From NCBI RefSeq assembly GCF_965279545.1, contig NZ_OZ257250.1, forward strand, positions 2,666,001 through 2,730,000: a stretch of DNA of 64,000 nt. Direction: 5' to 3'. The notes under the pieces were generated by a model. That model saw nothing but the letters and a program-made list of their open reading frames with translations, was not told the DNA's origin and ran no database searches. This DNA comes from Methylibium sp965279545 (GTDB lineage: Bacteria; Pseudomonadota; Gammaproteobacteria; Burkholderiales; Burkholderiaceae_C). Position 1 is the stretch's first letter. Each line of letters starts with the position of its first letter. Made by a program: the position numbers and the translations under genes. Below, one piece after another: positions 1 through 8,284 of the stretch.

Positions 1-192
1 CGCTGCCCGATCCCGAACGTCGACCCGGCCACCGGCGTGCCGGGCACCGAGCCGGGCGACACGCTGGCGGGCTACCGCGCCGACGCGCGCGTCGGCGGCG
101 CCATCACCTTCGGCATGAACGCGGTGATCGTCGAAGGCATCGAGTGCGTGTTGCGCGTCGGACAGGCCGGCGGCGCGAGCATCAGGTTCTGA
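1..192 (+). CDS. Unrecognised protein, C-terminal end (5' truncated by window)
   Basis: Frame 1 is open from the first base to a TGA at 190-192, giving the last 63 residues of a protein whose start lies outside the window. The piece has a Pro/Gly-rich stretch (PGTEPGDTLAGYRADARVGG) followed by alternating hydrophobic residues and ends in Ile-Arg-Phe. A terminal Phe is common in outer-membrane beta-barrel proteins, but this fragment is too short to assign. I do not recognise the family. The gene is convergent with the minus-strand kinase that ends at 222. The coding call rests on the open frame and on codon use like the neighbouring genes. Confidence 0.5.
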   Translation, partial: RCPIPNVDPATGVPGTEPGDTLAGYRADARVGGAITFGMNAVIVEGIECVLRVGQAGGASIRF

Positions 193-221
193 GACCCGGT
201 CGCGTTCAAGCGCATCGAAAA

Positions 222-1604
222 TCAGCCGGCGCCCTCGCCAGCGCGCACCATCGCCGCCTGCGCAGGCCAGTCGATCTCGACGGCCAGGCCGCCGAGCGCG
301 CTCGACCGGCCGACGCGGACCGCGGCCTGGTGCACGGCTGCGATGCGCCGCACGATCGACCAGCCCAAGCCGCTGCCGGCTTGCCCGCTGCCGACGACGC
401 GAAAGAAGCGTTCACCGACGCGCTGCGCGTCCTGGCCGCTCATGCCCGGCCCGCTGTCCTCGACCGTCAGCCGGACGTGGGTGGGGTGCCGCTTCACGGC
501 GAGCTTCACGCTCGCTTGCGGCGGGCTGTACCGGATCGCGTTGTCGACGAGATTGCGCACGAGCACGGACAGCAACGTGCCGTCCCCTCGCACCCGGCAG
601 GGCTCGGCCGCGTCGACCTCGATCGTCTGCCGCTTGTGCAAGGCCTGCGGCGCCAGCTCGGCCACCACGCGCCGGACCAGGGCGCTCAGTTCCACCGGGC
701 GGCCCGCCGGCGGGCCGCCCGCCTCCAGCCGCGACAGTGTCAGCAACTGCTCGACCAGGCGGGTCGCGCGGTCGCATCCCTCCAGCGTCGCCCGCAGCGC
801 GTGGCGGCGCTGCCCGGCGTCGGCTTCACCCAGGGCCACCTGGGCCTGTGCACGGATCGCCGCGATCGGTGTGCGCAGCTCGTGGGCGGCGTCGGCCGTG
901 AACCGGCGCTCGGACTCCATCAACTCGGCGATGCGCGCGAACAGGCGGTTCAGCGCGTCGAGCATCGGTGTCATCTCCGATGGCGCGCCCTCGACGACGA
1001 CCGGGCTCAGTGCCTGCGGCTGGCGCTCGGCCAGCGTGCGGCCCAGCGCGCGCAGCGGTGCCACGCCGCGGTGCACCGCCCACCAGGCCGCCAACGCCAG
1101 CAGCGGCAGCGCCATGAGCATCGGCCACAGCGTGCTGCGCAACACCGCCCACAGAATGGCGGCCCGTGAATCCACCTGCTCGCCGACGTACACCTGCACG
1201 TCGCGCTCGCCGCCGTGCGCTGCAAACACGCGCCACGCCGTGCCGTCGACCTGCACCGTCCTGAAACCGGCCTGGAAGTGCTCGCCGGCTTCGACCATCG
1301 GCAGCGCCGGCGCATTGGCCGATCGCAGCGCCGGGCGGCCTTCATGGAAAACCTGGAACGCCACCTTGGGCGCGTAGCGATGCAGCGTCGGTGCGTCGAC
1401 GCCGCGATCGTCGTCCCCGACCTCGCGCGCCTGCTGCACCACCAGCAGCGCGGCCGCCTGGGCCAGATGGCCGTCGAGCAGTTCGTCGAGCTCGTGACGC
1501 ACGTCGAACCACGTCGCCGCCGCGGTCGCCGCCCAGACGCTCACCACCAGGCCGAGCACCAGCGCCAGCAGCCGGCCTTGCAGCGAGCGTGGCTGCCCCG
1601 TCAC
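222..1604 (-). CDS. QseC/TctE-like sensor histidine kinase
   Basis: A 460-residue membrane histidine kinase, presumed to phosphorylate the response regulator encoded just upstream. It has a transmembrane helix at about residues 10-31, a periplasmic sensor region, a second helix at about 157-176, a HAMP-like linker, the H-box around His241 (AAHELRTPIAAI), an N-box (LVRNLVDNAIRYSP), and G-boxes (EDSGPGM, SGLGWSIV). In the last box the usual GLGLSIV has Trp for Leu. The start is the GTG at 1604, which overlaps the regulator stop by four bases (GTGA). A longer upstream reading would run through the regulator. It is the last gene of the SHP-DHC-cytochrome b-regulator-kinase unit, so it probably senses a redox or envelope signal; that signal is inference. 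Confidence 0.9.
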   Translation of the reverse strand: MTGQPRSLQGRLLALVLGLVVSVWAATAAATWFDVRHELDELLDGHLAQAAALLVVQQAREVGDDDRGVDAPTLHRYAPKVAFQVFHEGRPALRSANAPALPMVEAGEHFQAGFRTVQVDGTAWRVFAAHGGERDVQVYVGEQVDSRAAILWAVLRSTLWPMLMALPLLALAAWWAVHRGVAPLRALGRTLAERQPQALSPVVVEGAPSEMTPMLDALNRLFARIAELMESERRFTADAAHELRTPIAAIRAQAQVALGEADAGQRRHALRATLEGCDRATRLVEQLLTLSRLEAGGPPAGRPVELSALVRRVVAELAPQALHKRQTIEVDAAEPCRVRGDGTLLSVLVRNLVDNAIRYSPPQASVKLAVKRHPTHVRLTVEDSGPGMSGQDAQRVGERFFRVVGSGQAGSGLGWSIVRRIAAVHQAAVRVGRSSALGGLAVEIDWPAQAAMVRAGEGAG

Positions 1605-2272
1605 GGCTTCGGCTTCTCGCGCAGCAGCAGGTAGCCGACACCGCGCACAGTCTGGATGAGCGCGGCGTCGAGCTTGCGGCGCAAGTGGTGGATGTGCACC
1701 TCGATCGCGTTGCTCTCGACCTCCCGGCCCCAGCTGTACAGGTGCTGCTCGAGCTGCTCGCGCGACAGCACGCGGCCGGCGTTCAGCATCAGCACGTGCA
1801 GCAGGTCGAATTCGCGTGTCGACAGCGTCACCGGCACGCCGGCACGCCCGACCGAACGCGCGGCCGGATCGAGCACCACGTCCTGCACCGTCAGGCATTC
1901 GTGCGGCTGGCCGTGCGCGCGGCGCACCAGCGCGCGCAGGCGCGCCGCCAGCTCGTCCAGGTCGACCGGCTTGACCACGTAGTCGTCCGCGCCGGCATCG
2001 AGGCCGCGGATGCGCTCGGGCACCGCGTCGCGTGCGGTGAGCACCAGCACCGGCAGCGACACGCCGGCTTGCCGAACGGCCGCCAGCACGTCCATGCCGT
2101 CCTTCAGCGGCAGCCCCAGATCGAGCACCGCCGCGGCATGGGGCTGGGCACGCAACTCGCGTTCGGCAGCCTCGCCGTCACGCACCCAGTCGACCTGGAA
2201 GCCGAGCTGGCGCAAGCCGGCCCGCAGGCCGTCACCGAGCAGCGGGTCGTCTTCGGCGAGCAGGATGCGCAT
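1601..2272 (-). CDS. QseB/PmrA-like OmpR-family response regulator
   Basis: A 223-residue two-component regulator. The receiver domain has the acidic pair in AEDDPLLG, phospho-acceptor Asp51 (VLDLGLPLKDG) and a conserved Lys near residue 101 (VVKPVD). The C-terminal half is an OmpR/PhoB winged helix (TLSTREFDLL, SREQLEQHLYSW, HIHHLRRKL, TVRGVGYLL). The ATG at 2272 begins a textbook receiver N-terminus (MRILLAEDD), and only 29 bases separate it from the cytochrome b stop, so all five minus-strand genes are probably co-transcribed. The tandem CTTAG repeat upstream of the first gene (3974-3990) is a candidate binding site, which would mean autoregulation. Which of the related families (QseB, PmrA, TctD) it belongs to is not settled here. 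Confidence 0.92.
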   Translation of the reverse strand: MRILLAEDDPLLGDGLRAGLRQLGFQVDWVRDGEAAERELRAQPHAAAVLDLGLPLKDGMDVLAAVRQAGVSLPVLVLTARDAVPERIRGLDAGADDYVVKPVDLDELAARLRALVRRAHGQPHECLTVQDVVLDPAARSVGRAGVPVTLSTREFDLLHVLMLNAGRVLSREQLEQHLYSWGREVESNAIEVHIHHLRRKLDAALIQTVRGVGYLLLREKPKP

Positions 2273-2301
2273 GGGCTGAAGTGTGTCCCGCCGAGCCGCC
2301 T

Positions 2302-3033
2302 TCACTCATGATCACGATCATGAGATGGGGCCGTCGCGGCGGTGGCGGGGCGGTCGACCGGGCCGGCTGCCGGCGCGCTTTGCCACTGCAGCCACCAGAA
2401 GCCGAGCACCGCCGCGAGCATCAGCACGGCCACGGTGCGCCATGCGCTGCGCACGCCGTCCTGCGGCTGCCCCGGCTTGCGCCCGTTGATCATCGCGCCG
2501 ATCAGGTTCTCGCGGTGCAGCCAGCTGCTGAGCAGCACGGCGGCCACGTGGACGCCCACGATCGCCAGCATGATGTTGGCGGCCGCCTCGTGGCCCTCTT
2601 CGAGCCAGCCGCCACCCACCTCATTGAAGGTGGCCCATCCCGACGCCGTGACCAGCACCGTCAGCCCCAGCAGGGCCAGGATGGCCAGCGCACCGGCGGG
2701 GTTGTGCCCGGTGTGGTGCTCGGGCTGACCCCGCAGCGCAGCATCGACGTAGCGTGCCACGGCGGCCGGGCCGCGCACGAAGTTCGAGAAGCGGGCATAG
2801 CGGCTGCCCACCAGGCCCCAGAGGATGCGAAAACCCACCAGGCCGCCCATCGTGTAGCCCAAGGTCACGTGCAGCAGCCGCCAGCGCTCGCTCTCGGCGC
2901 TGAGGTAGGCGCCGGCGAAGCTCAGCACCATCAGCCAGTGGAAGACCCGCACCGGCGCATCCCAGACCAGGACGGTGCGGCGCGGCAAAGCACCAGCGGG
3001 CGCCTCAGCGCGGGATGTGGACGTCGTGTTCAT
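2302..3033 (-). CDS. Membrane cytochrome b (b561/Ni-hydrogenase type) of the SHP cluster
   Basis: A 243-residue integral membrane cytochrome b. It has four main hydrophobic segments and histidines placed to bind heme (VRVFHWLMVLS, LLHVTLGYTMGG, AIVGVHVAAVL), plus a fifth hydrophobic stretch before a polar tail. The ATG at 3033 lies inside the end of the diheme cytochrome gene (29-base overlap) and has an AAAGGAG Shine-Dalgarno site 7 bases upstream, which supports this start over one at 3060. Related clusters pair this protein with DHC and SHP, so it probably takes electrons from quinol and passes them to periplasmic DHC. That electron path is inference from gene order. Confidence 0.88.
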   Translation of the reverse strand: MNTTSTSRAEAPAGALPRRTVLVWDAPVRVFHWLMVLSFAGAYLSAESERWRLLHVTLGYTMGGLVGFRILWGLVGSRYARFSNFVRGPAAVARYVDAALRGQPEHHTGHNPAGALAILALLGLTVLVTASGWATFNEVGGGWLEEGHEAAANIMLAIVGVHVAAVLLSSWLHRENLIGAMINGRKPGQPQDGVRSAWRTVAVLMLAAVLGFWWLQWQSAPAAGPVDRPATAATAPSHDRDHE

Positions 3034-3493
3034 TGAAATCTCCTTTTTCAGCCTGCGCATGGCAGGCGGCGCAGTTGGCGGCGCTCTTCACCGCCGGCAG
3101 CTTCCAGGTGGCGGCAGACACCTCGTCGTGCTGGCGGATGAACCACGCCGAACGGGTGATGCGGTCCTCGGCCGGCTCTTCGCGCACGCGCCTGGAGGTC
3201 CCGGCATGGGCGACCAGCCAGGCCGACAGCTCTTTCACGGTGGCGGGGTCCAGCGAGGCGTCGGTGCCGTAGTGACGGGGCAGCTGGGTCATCAGGCGCC
3301 GCCACGAAGCCGCGGGCAACATGCCGGGCGGGTAGACCACGTGGCAGGCGGCGCATTCCTGCCGGTACGTCGGCAGCAAGGGCAGGCGGTCGGCGCGCTG
3401 GTCATCGTCGGCCAGCGCTGCAGTGCCCAGGCCGAGGCTGGCGATCAGCCCGCACAGTCCGCGTCGGACATCGAGGCGAGGTCGATGAAACAT
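3005..3493 (-). CDS. dhc: Diheme cytochrome c (DHC family)
   Basis: A 162-residue secreted diheme cytochrome c. A signal peptide covers about residues 1-29 (Arg-rich start, then a hydrophobic GLCGLIASLGLGTAALA core). Two CxxCH heme motifs follow: CAACH at about 47-51 and CAACH at about 141-145. The length and the position of the second motif near the C-terminus fit the DHC family that accompanies SHP. I chose the ATG at 3493 because it gives a clean signal peptide and has a GAGAGA sequence upstream. An ATG at 3532 overlapping the SHP stop (ATGA) is the alternative. It probably shuttles electrons from the membrane cytochrome b to SHP. Confidence 0.85.
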   Translation of the reverse strand: MFHRPRLDVRRGLCGLIASLGLGTAALADDDQRADRLPLLPTYRQECAACHVVYPPGMLPAASWRRLMTQLPRHYGTDASLDPATVKELSAWLVAHAGTSRRVREEPAEDRITRSAWFIRQHDEVSAATWKLPAVKSAANCAACHAQAEKGDFNEHDVHIPR

Positions 3494-3531
3494 GGCAAGT
3501 CTCTCGGTGAGGCGGTGGGAGGTGGGGGCCA

Positions 3532-3939
3532 TCAGGGTTCGAGCGTCAGCAGCCAGCTCAGCACGTCGGCCTTCTCGGCGGCACTGCACTCGCGGCCGAC
3601 AACGTCGTTGCAGTTGCGGCGAAACCACTTCTCGGTCTTCGCCGCGTCGGTGAAGCGCTCGGGATTGAAGGCCGGTGCCAAGCTACCGATCGGTTTGCCG
3701 GTCGATGCATGCTTGCCGGCTTGCGTGGGCACGGCGCCGTGGCAGGTGGCGCAGCTCCACTCGCGGCCGTGACGGGTGATGAACCACTGTTGTCCGCGGT
3801 CCGGTGCCGCTGCCGCACCGGCCTGAGCGTTGTAGCCCGCAAGCAGCTCGGCCGGGGTAGCGGCGTGGGCCGCAGGGGCCAGGGCTGCGCCGGCGGCGAG
3901 CGCGGCGGCCAAGGCGGGTGAAACATGCATGTGACTCAT
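3532..3939 (-). CDS. shp: SHP-type monoheme cytochrome c (DUF1924)
   Basis: A 135-residue periplasmic cytochrome c with a signal peptide (cleavage near AHA-AT, about residue 27) and one CATCH heme site at residues 63-67. The C-terminal stretch KTEKWFRRNCNDVVGREC carries two cysteines, and asparagines 109 and 111 sit where SHP proteins place their unusual labile Asn heme ligand. This matches sphaeroides heme protein, a high-spin cytochrome that binds oxygen and nitric oxide. A strong GAAGGAG site lies 6 bases before the ATG at 3939. It is the first gene of the minus-strand unit. Family membership is well supported, but the physiological substrate is unknown. Confidence 0.85.
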   Translation of the reverse strand: MSHMHVSPALAAALAAGAALAPAAHAATPAELLAGYNAQAGAAAAPDRGQQWFITRHGREWSCATCHGAVPTQAGKHASTGKPIGSLAPAFNPERFTDAAKTEKWFRRNCNDVVGRECSAAEKADVLSWLLTLEP

Positions 3940-3973
3940 GGCAACTCCTTCGTTGCCATGGTCGGTTCGGCGT

Positions 3974-3990
3974 CTTAGGGCTTTCTTAGC
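3974..3990. promoter_or_regulatory. Tandem CTTAG direct repeat upstream of shp
   Basis: Plus-strand CTTAGG-GCTTT-CTTAGC, a 6-N5-6 direct repeat with an 11-base period, lies about 35-50 bases before the shp ATG in the divergent shp/CDF region. This spacing is what OmpR-family regulators of the PmrA/QseB group bind. The cognate regulator lies in the same unit, so autoregulation is a reasonable inference. No convincing -35/-10 pair was identified next to it. Confidence 0.45.
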
Positions 3991-4127
3991 GCGGTCGCCG
4001 CGCCTTGTTCAGGCGCCCCCGAGCCGCGGCAAGGAAGATGGCGACGTCCATCGGATTCACAGGGTAGGCTTGGCAGCCCGACGCCCACCACACCCGCAAA
4101 CCACCGCGCGACTCGCGCCAGCCTTCC

Positions 4128-5087
4128 ATGCAATTCACCGACCTCGCCGACGATTCCGAACACGCGCAGCACAGTCCGGCGGAGCGCGCCGCGGCGGCAT
4201 CGCGCAGCACCTGGGTCAGCGTGGGGGTCAACCTCGCGCTGACGCTCACGCAGATCGCGGTCGGCATCCTGTCCAGGTCCCAGGCGCTGGTGGCCGACGG
4301 CATCCATTCGCTGTCCGACCTCGTGGCGGATTTCGTCGTGCTGTTCGCCGGCCACCACGCCAGGAAGGACGCCGACAAGGACCACCCCTATGGTCACCAG
4401 CGCTTCGAGACTGCCGCCTCGTTGGCGCTGGGCGTGCTGCTGCTGGCGGTCGGTGTGGGCATGCTGTGGTCGGCCTTGCGCAAGCTCGAGGCGCCCGGCA
4501 CCGTGCAGACGGTCCATGTCCTGGCGCTGTGGGTGGCCGGCGGCGCGCTCATCGCGAAGGAGCTGCTGTTTCGCTACATGCTGTCGGTGGCCAAGCGGGT
4601 CAAGTCCAGCATGCTGGTGGCCAACGCCTGGCATGCGCGCTCCGACGCGGCCTCGTCGCTGGTGGCGGGCATCGGCATCGCCGGCAACCTGGCGGGCTAC
4701 CCCCTCCTCGATCCGATCGCTGCGCTCATCGTCGGCTTCATGGTCGGCAAGATGGGCTGGGGATTCGGCTGGGACGCGCTGCACGACCTGATGGACCGCT
4801 CGGTGGACGAGCGGGAGGTCGAGGCCATCCGCCGCACGCTGGTCGAGACCCCCGGCGTTCAGAGCGTTCACGACGTGCGCACGCGCAAGATGGGCGACAT
4901 GATCGTCGTCGACGCCCACATCGAGGTCGACGCCGCGATCAGCGTCGAGGCCGGCCACGACATCGCCGTCGAAGCCAGGCAGCGCGTGCTGCAGCGTCAT
5001 CGGGTGCTGAACCTGATGACGCATGTGGATCCGTGGCGGCGCCCCGATCTGGACCACGCCGGGCCGACCGCCTCGGCGGCCCGATGA
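4128..5087 (+). CDS. CDF-family cation efflux protein
   Basis: A 319-residue cation diffusion facilitator (FieF/ZitB group), which exports divalent metal by proton antiport across the inner membrane. Several hydrophobic helices carry the two metal-site signatures: ADGIHSLSDLVADF in helix 2 and NAWHARSDAASS in helix 5. Between them is the conserved HPYGHQRFET loop. The C-terminal cytoplasmic domain includes VDAHIEVD and DIAVEARQRVL, typical of the ferredoxin-like dimerisation domain. The stop overlaps the next ATG (ATGA at 5084-5087), so the exporter and the P-type ATPase are translationally coupled. The metal (Zn, Fe, Co, Mn or Cd) cannot be read from the sequence. Confidence 0.92.
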   Translation: MQFTDLADDSEHAQHSPAERAAAASRSTWVSVGVNLALTLTQIAVGILSRSQALVADGIHSLSDLVADFVVLFAGHHARKDADKDHPYGHQRFETAASLALGVLLLAVGVGMLWSALRKLEAPGTVQTVHVLALWVAGGALIAKELLFRYMLSVAKRVKSSMLVANAWHARSDAASSLVAGIGIAGNLAGYPLLDPIAALIVGFMVGKMGWGFGWDALHDLMDRSVDEREVEAIRRTLVETPGVQSVHDVRTRKMGDMIVVDAHIEVDAAISVEAGHDIAVEARQRVLQRHRVLNLMTHVDPWRRPDLDHAGPTASAAR

Positions 5088-7666
5088 ACAGCGCTTCGCC
5101 ACCGGCGTGCACGCCCTGCGCGCCCGGCGGCCTGAGCGAAGCCGAGGCGCAGCGGTGTCTCGGGCGGGACGGTCCCAACGAGTTGCCGGTCTCGCAACCG
5201 CGCAGCGTGCTGCGCCTGGCGCGCGAGGTCGTGTCCGAGCCGATGTTCCTGCTGCTGGTGGCCTGCGGGGCCCTCTACATGCTGCTGGGCGATGCCCAGG
5301 AGGCGGGGATGCTGCTCGGCTTCGTGTTCGTCGTCATGGGCATCAGCTTCGCCCAGCAGCGGCGCAGCGAGCGTTCGCTGGAGGCCTTGCGCGACCTGTC
5401 CAGCCCGCGCGCCCTCGTCGAACGCGACGGTGGGGCGCGCCGCATCGCGGCCCGCGAGCTGGTGGTCGGCGATCTCGTGTTGCTGGCCGAAGGCAACCGC
5501 GTCCCGGCCGACATGCAGCTCATCGATGCATCGAACCTCGCGGTCGATGAATCGCTGCTGACCGGCGAATCGGCTCCCGTGGCCAAGCAGCCCTCGCCGG
5601 TCGGGGAGGCCGCCGGCGACGACCGCCCCGCGCCTGACGGCAGCGACCCGTCCCAGGTGTACTCCGGCACACTGGTCACCCGGGGCAGCGGCCGCGGGCG
5701 CGTGGTGGCCACCGGCGCGCGCAGCGCCCTGGGCCGCATCGGCCAATCGCTCGCGGCGATCGTCGTCGAGACCACGCCGATCCAGCGCGAGACGCGCCGG
5801 GTCGTCAAGCGGGTGGCCCTCGTCGGCCTGGTGCTGGCCGCCGGCCTCGCCCTTGCGCACTGGATGGCGCGCGGCGACTGGCTGCACGGTCTGTTGGCCG
5901 GCCTGACGCTGGCCATGGCCATCCTGCCGGAAGAACTGCCCGTGGTGTTGACGCTCTTCCTGGGGCTGGGCGCCTGGCGGCTGGCGCGCGAGAAGGTGCT
6001 GGCCCGCAGCATCCCGGCGGTGGAGCTGCTGGGCGCGACCACCGTGCTGTGCGTGGACAAGACCGGCACGCTGACCGCCAATCGCATGGCGGTCCGGCGC
6101 CTGTGGTCCGAACAGGCGGTGTACGACACGGTGCAGGCCGCCGCCGCCGCGCTGCCCGAGGAACTGCATGGCGTGCTCGAGTACGCCGTCCTGGCCAGCC
6201 ACCGACGCGCCTTCGACCCGATGGAGTCGGCCATCGGCGACGCCGGGCAGCGGCTGCTGGCCAACACCGAGCACCTGCATGACGACTGGACCCTGGTCGA
6301 TGACTACCCCTTGTCGAGCGAGATGCTGGCCATGTCGCGCGTCTGGCAATCGCCCGACCAGCGCGAGCGCCTGATCGCCGCGAAGGGCGCGCCGGAGGCC
6401 ATCGTCGACCTGTGCCATCTGGATGCCTCGCGCAGCGCCCGGATCGCCGAGCAGGTCCTGGCGCTGGCGGGCGACGGACTGCGCGTGCTCGGCGTCGCCC
6501 AGGCCAGGTTCGATGCGGACGTCCTGCCCGAGCAGCAGCATGACTTCGCATTCGAGTTCCTTGGACTGGTCGGGCTGGAGGATCCGGTGCGACCCGACGT
6601 GCCGCAGGCCATCGCCGAGTGCCAGGCTGCGGGCATCCGGGTGGTGATGATGACCGGGGACCATCCGGCCACGGCGATCTCAGTGGCGCGGCAGGCCGGC
6701 CTGAGCGCCGAGGCGCCGGTCATCACCGGGGCCGAACTCGCCACCTTGAGTGACGCGGCACTCGGCGCACGGCTCGCCGGCACGCACATCTTCTGCCGTG
6801 TCCAGCCCGACCAGAAGCTGCGCCTGGTGCGGGCCTTCCGCGCGCGCGGCGACGTCGTGGCAATGACCGGCGACGGCGTCAACGACGCCCCGGCCCTGAA
6901 AGCGGCCGACATCGGCGTGGCCATGGGCGCGCGCGGCACCGAGGTGGCGCGCGAGGCCGCTGCGCTGGTGCTGCTGAACGACGATTTCTCGTCGCTGGTG
7001 ACCGCAGTGCGCTACGGGCGGCGGGTGTTCGCCAACCTGCGCAAGGCCATCGTCTTCGTGGTGTCGGTGCACGTGCCGATCGTCGGGCTGTCGATCCTGC
7101 CGGTGCTCTTCGGCTGGCCGATGCTGCTGATGCCGGTGCACATCCTCTTCCTGCAGTTGATCATCGACCCCGCCTGCTCCGTCGTCTTCGAAGCCGAGCC
7201 GCTCGAGCCCGATGCCATGAAGGCACCGCCGCGCCGCCCTGACCAGCGGCTGTTCGACGCCGCGGTGATGGCGCGTGGCCTGTGGCAAGGCGCCGGGCTG
7301 CTGGCGCTGCTCCTGGCGGTGTATGGCGCCGTGCGGGCGGTCGCGCACTCGGACGACGTGGCGCGGGCGCTGACCTTCGCGGTGCTCGTGCTCTCCAACC
7401 TCGGTCTGATCCAGGCCAACCGGTCCTGGAGCCGCCCATCCTGGCGCGGCAGCGCCGCCTCCAACGGGCAGTTCGGCTGGATCGCCGCGGCAACGACCGT
7501 GGTTCTCGGCGTCGTGCTCGAAGTGCCGGCCGTCAGCCGCTTGTTTTCGTTCGTGACACCGACGCCGTTCATGATCCTGGCCGGGCTGGGCATCTCCGCG
7601 ATCGCCATGCTGTGGTTCGAGGGCGTCAAGTGGGGGCTCGGTCGGCCACGACCGGCCGCCGTCTGA
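5084..7666 (+). CDS. P-type cation-transporting ATPase (P2-like)
   Basis: An 860-residue P-type ATPase. It shows the actuator motif TGES (SLLTGESAPVAK), the phosphorylation site DKTGTLT with Asp325, the nucleotide-binding KGAPEAI, and the hinge MTGDGVNDAPALKAADIGVAMG. The helix-4 ion-site motif is PEELP, unlike the CPC of heavy-metal pumps, which puts it near Ca/Na/K-type P2 ATPases. A short N-terminus starts at the ATG that overlaps the CDF stop. About ten hydrophobic helices can be traced, with six in the C-terminal third. Pairing with a CDF suggests linked metal or cation homeostasis; the ion is unassigned. Confidence 0.93.
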   Translation: MNSASPPACTPCAPGGLSEAEAQRCLGRDGPNELPVSQPRSVLRLAREVVSEPMFLLLVACGALYMLLGDAQEAGMLLGFVFVVMGISFAQQRRSERSLEALRDLSSPRALVERDGGARRIAARELVVGDLVLLAEGNRVPADMQLIDASNLAVDESLLTGESAPVAKQPSPVGEAAGDDRPAPDGSDPSQVYSGTLVTRGSGRGRVVATGARSALGRIGQSLAAIVVETTPIQRETRRVVKRVALVGLVLAAGLALAHWMARGDWLHGLLAGLTLAMAILPEELPVVLTLFLGLGAWRLAREKVLARSIPAVELLGATTVLCVDKTGTLTANRMAVRRLWSEQAVYDTVQAAAAALPEELHGVLEYAVLASHRRAFDPMESAIGDAGQRLLANTEHLHDDWTLVDDYPLSSEMLAMSRVWQSPDQRERLIAAKGAPEAIVDLCHLDASRSARIAEQVLALAGDGLRVLGVAQARFDADVLPEQQHDFAFEFLGLVGLEDPVRPDVPQAIAECQAAGIRVVMMTGDHPATAISVARQAGLSAEAPVITGAELATLSDAALGARLAGTHIFCRVQPDQKLRLVRAFRARGDVVAMTGDGVNDAPALKAADIGVAMGARGTEVAREAAALVLLNDDFSSLVTAVRYGRRVFANLRKAIVFVVSVHVPIVGLSILPVLFGWPMLLMPVHILFLQLIIDPACSVVFEAEPLEPDAMKAPPRRPDQRLFDAAVMARGLWQGAGLLALLLAVYGAVRAVAHSDDVARALTFAVLVLSNLGLIQANRSWSRPSWRGSAASNGQFGWIAAATTVVLGVVLEVPAVSRLFSFVTPTPFMILAGLGISAIAMLWFEGVKWGLGRPRPAAV

Positions 7667-7679
7667 GCGGACCCGTCAT

Positions 7680-7844
7680 TCAGGTCATGTGTCGTGGCGC
7701 CTCCAACCCCGGGGATACCGGTTCGCCGGGATGGCGATTCAGGTTCAGCGGCATGGAAATGAAGGCCGTCACGACGACGGGCACCAGCGTGATGGCGATC
7801 GCCCCCAGCAGCTTGGAGAGGAAGCGGCGAAGCTCGGTGTGCAT
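7680..7844 (-). CDS. Small single-helix membrane protein, 54 aa
   Basis: A short reading frame with ATG at 7844 and AAGGA 7 bases upstream. It encodes a basic N-terminus (MHTELRRFLSKLL), one hydrophobic helix (about residues 13-31), and a Pro-rich tail. It is convergent with the ATPase gene, 13 bases from its stop. I do not recognise the family. The combination of start signal, amphipathic lead and clean helix suggests a real small inner-membrane protein, but 54 codons in high-GC DNA is weak evidence alone. Confidence 0.4.
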   Translation of the reverse strand: MHTELRRFLSKLLGAIAITLVPVVVTAFISMPLNLNRHPGEPVSPGLEAPRHMT

Positions 7845-8284
7845 GTTGCGATCCTTGGGTGCGAGTGGTTCCGTACGCAGACAGCATCGGCGCCGCGCAT
7901 TAAGGTCTTCTGAGCGGAACCCGTGCTGGAAGCCCGCCCGTTTCGAGCATGACAAGCTCTTCCTGCTGGAACTGCGCGAAGTGCCACCGCAGCGCAAGCG
8001 AAGAACCCGACGGCAAGGGTTCACGCGAAGTTCGCGCGCGAGACTGAGCCCGACGCGCCAGCGAGCACGCTGCATGGCTCGGGCTGGCCAAGTGTTCGGT
8101 AGCGCACGGACACGCGTTGCGAAACGGAGGAAGTTGTGGGCGGCGGCGCGTCGAAGATGCGATCAAGGTACCCCGCAGCGCCGAAGGCGTTCACGATGAA
8201 CTGCGCATCAAGAAGTAGGGCCTTGCGTGATCGCGGGCGGCGATGCACGCACTCGCAAGACTGCTGTATTTGGATGCAATCAAG
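7845..8284. other. Gene-free stretch at the left edge of the island
   Basis: About 440 bases with no convincing gene. Several open frames exist on both strands (for example one covering 8021-8248 on the minus strand), but none has a ribosome-binding site, a recognisable domain or a sensible start. I looked for a copy of the tRNA-Arg 3' end that would mark the outer attachment site of the island and did not see one by eye. Confidence 0.5.

Noticed and set aside
3938..5083. Long open lead before the cation ATPase in the same frame
   Set aside because: It runs through the CDF gene in another frame. The ATPase has its own ATG at 5084 in an ATGA overlap.
8021..8248. Minus-strand frame at the left edge of the island
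   Set aside because: No start signal and no recognisable domain. Possibly old remnant but nothing to support a gene.
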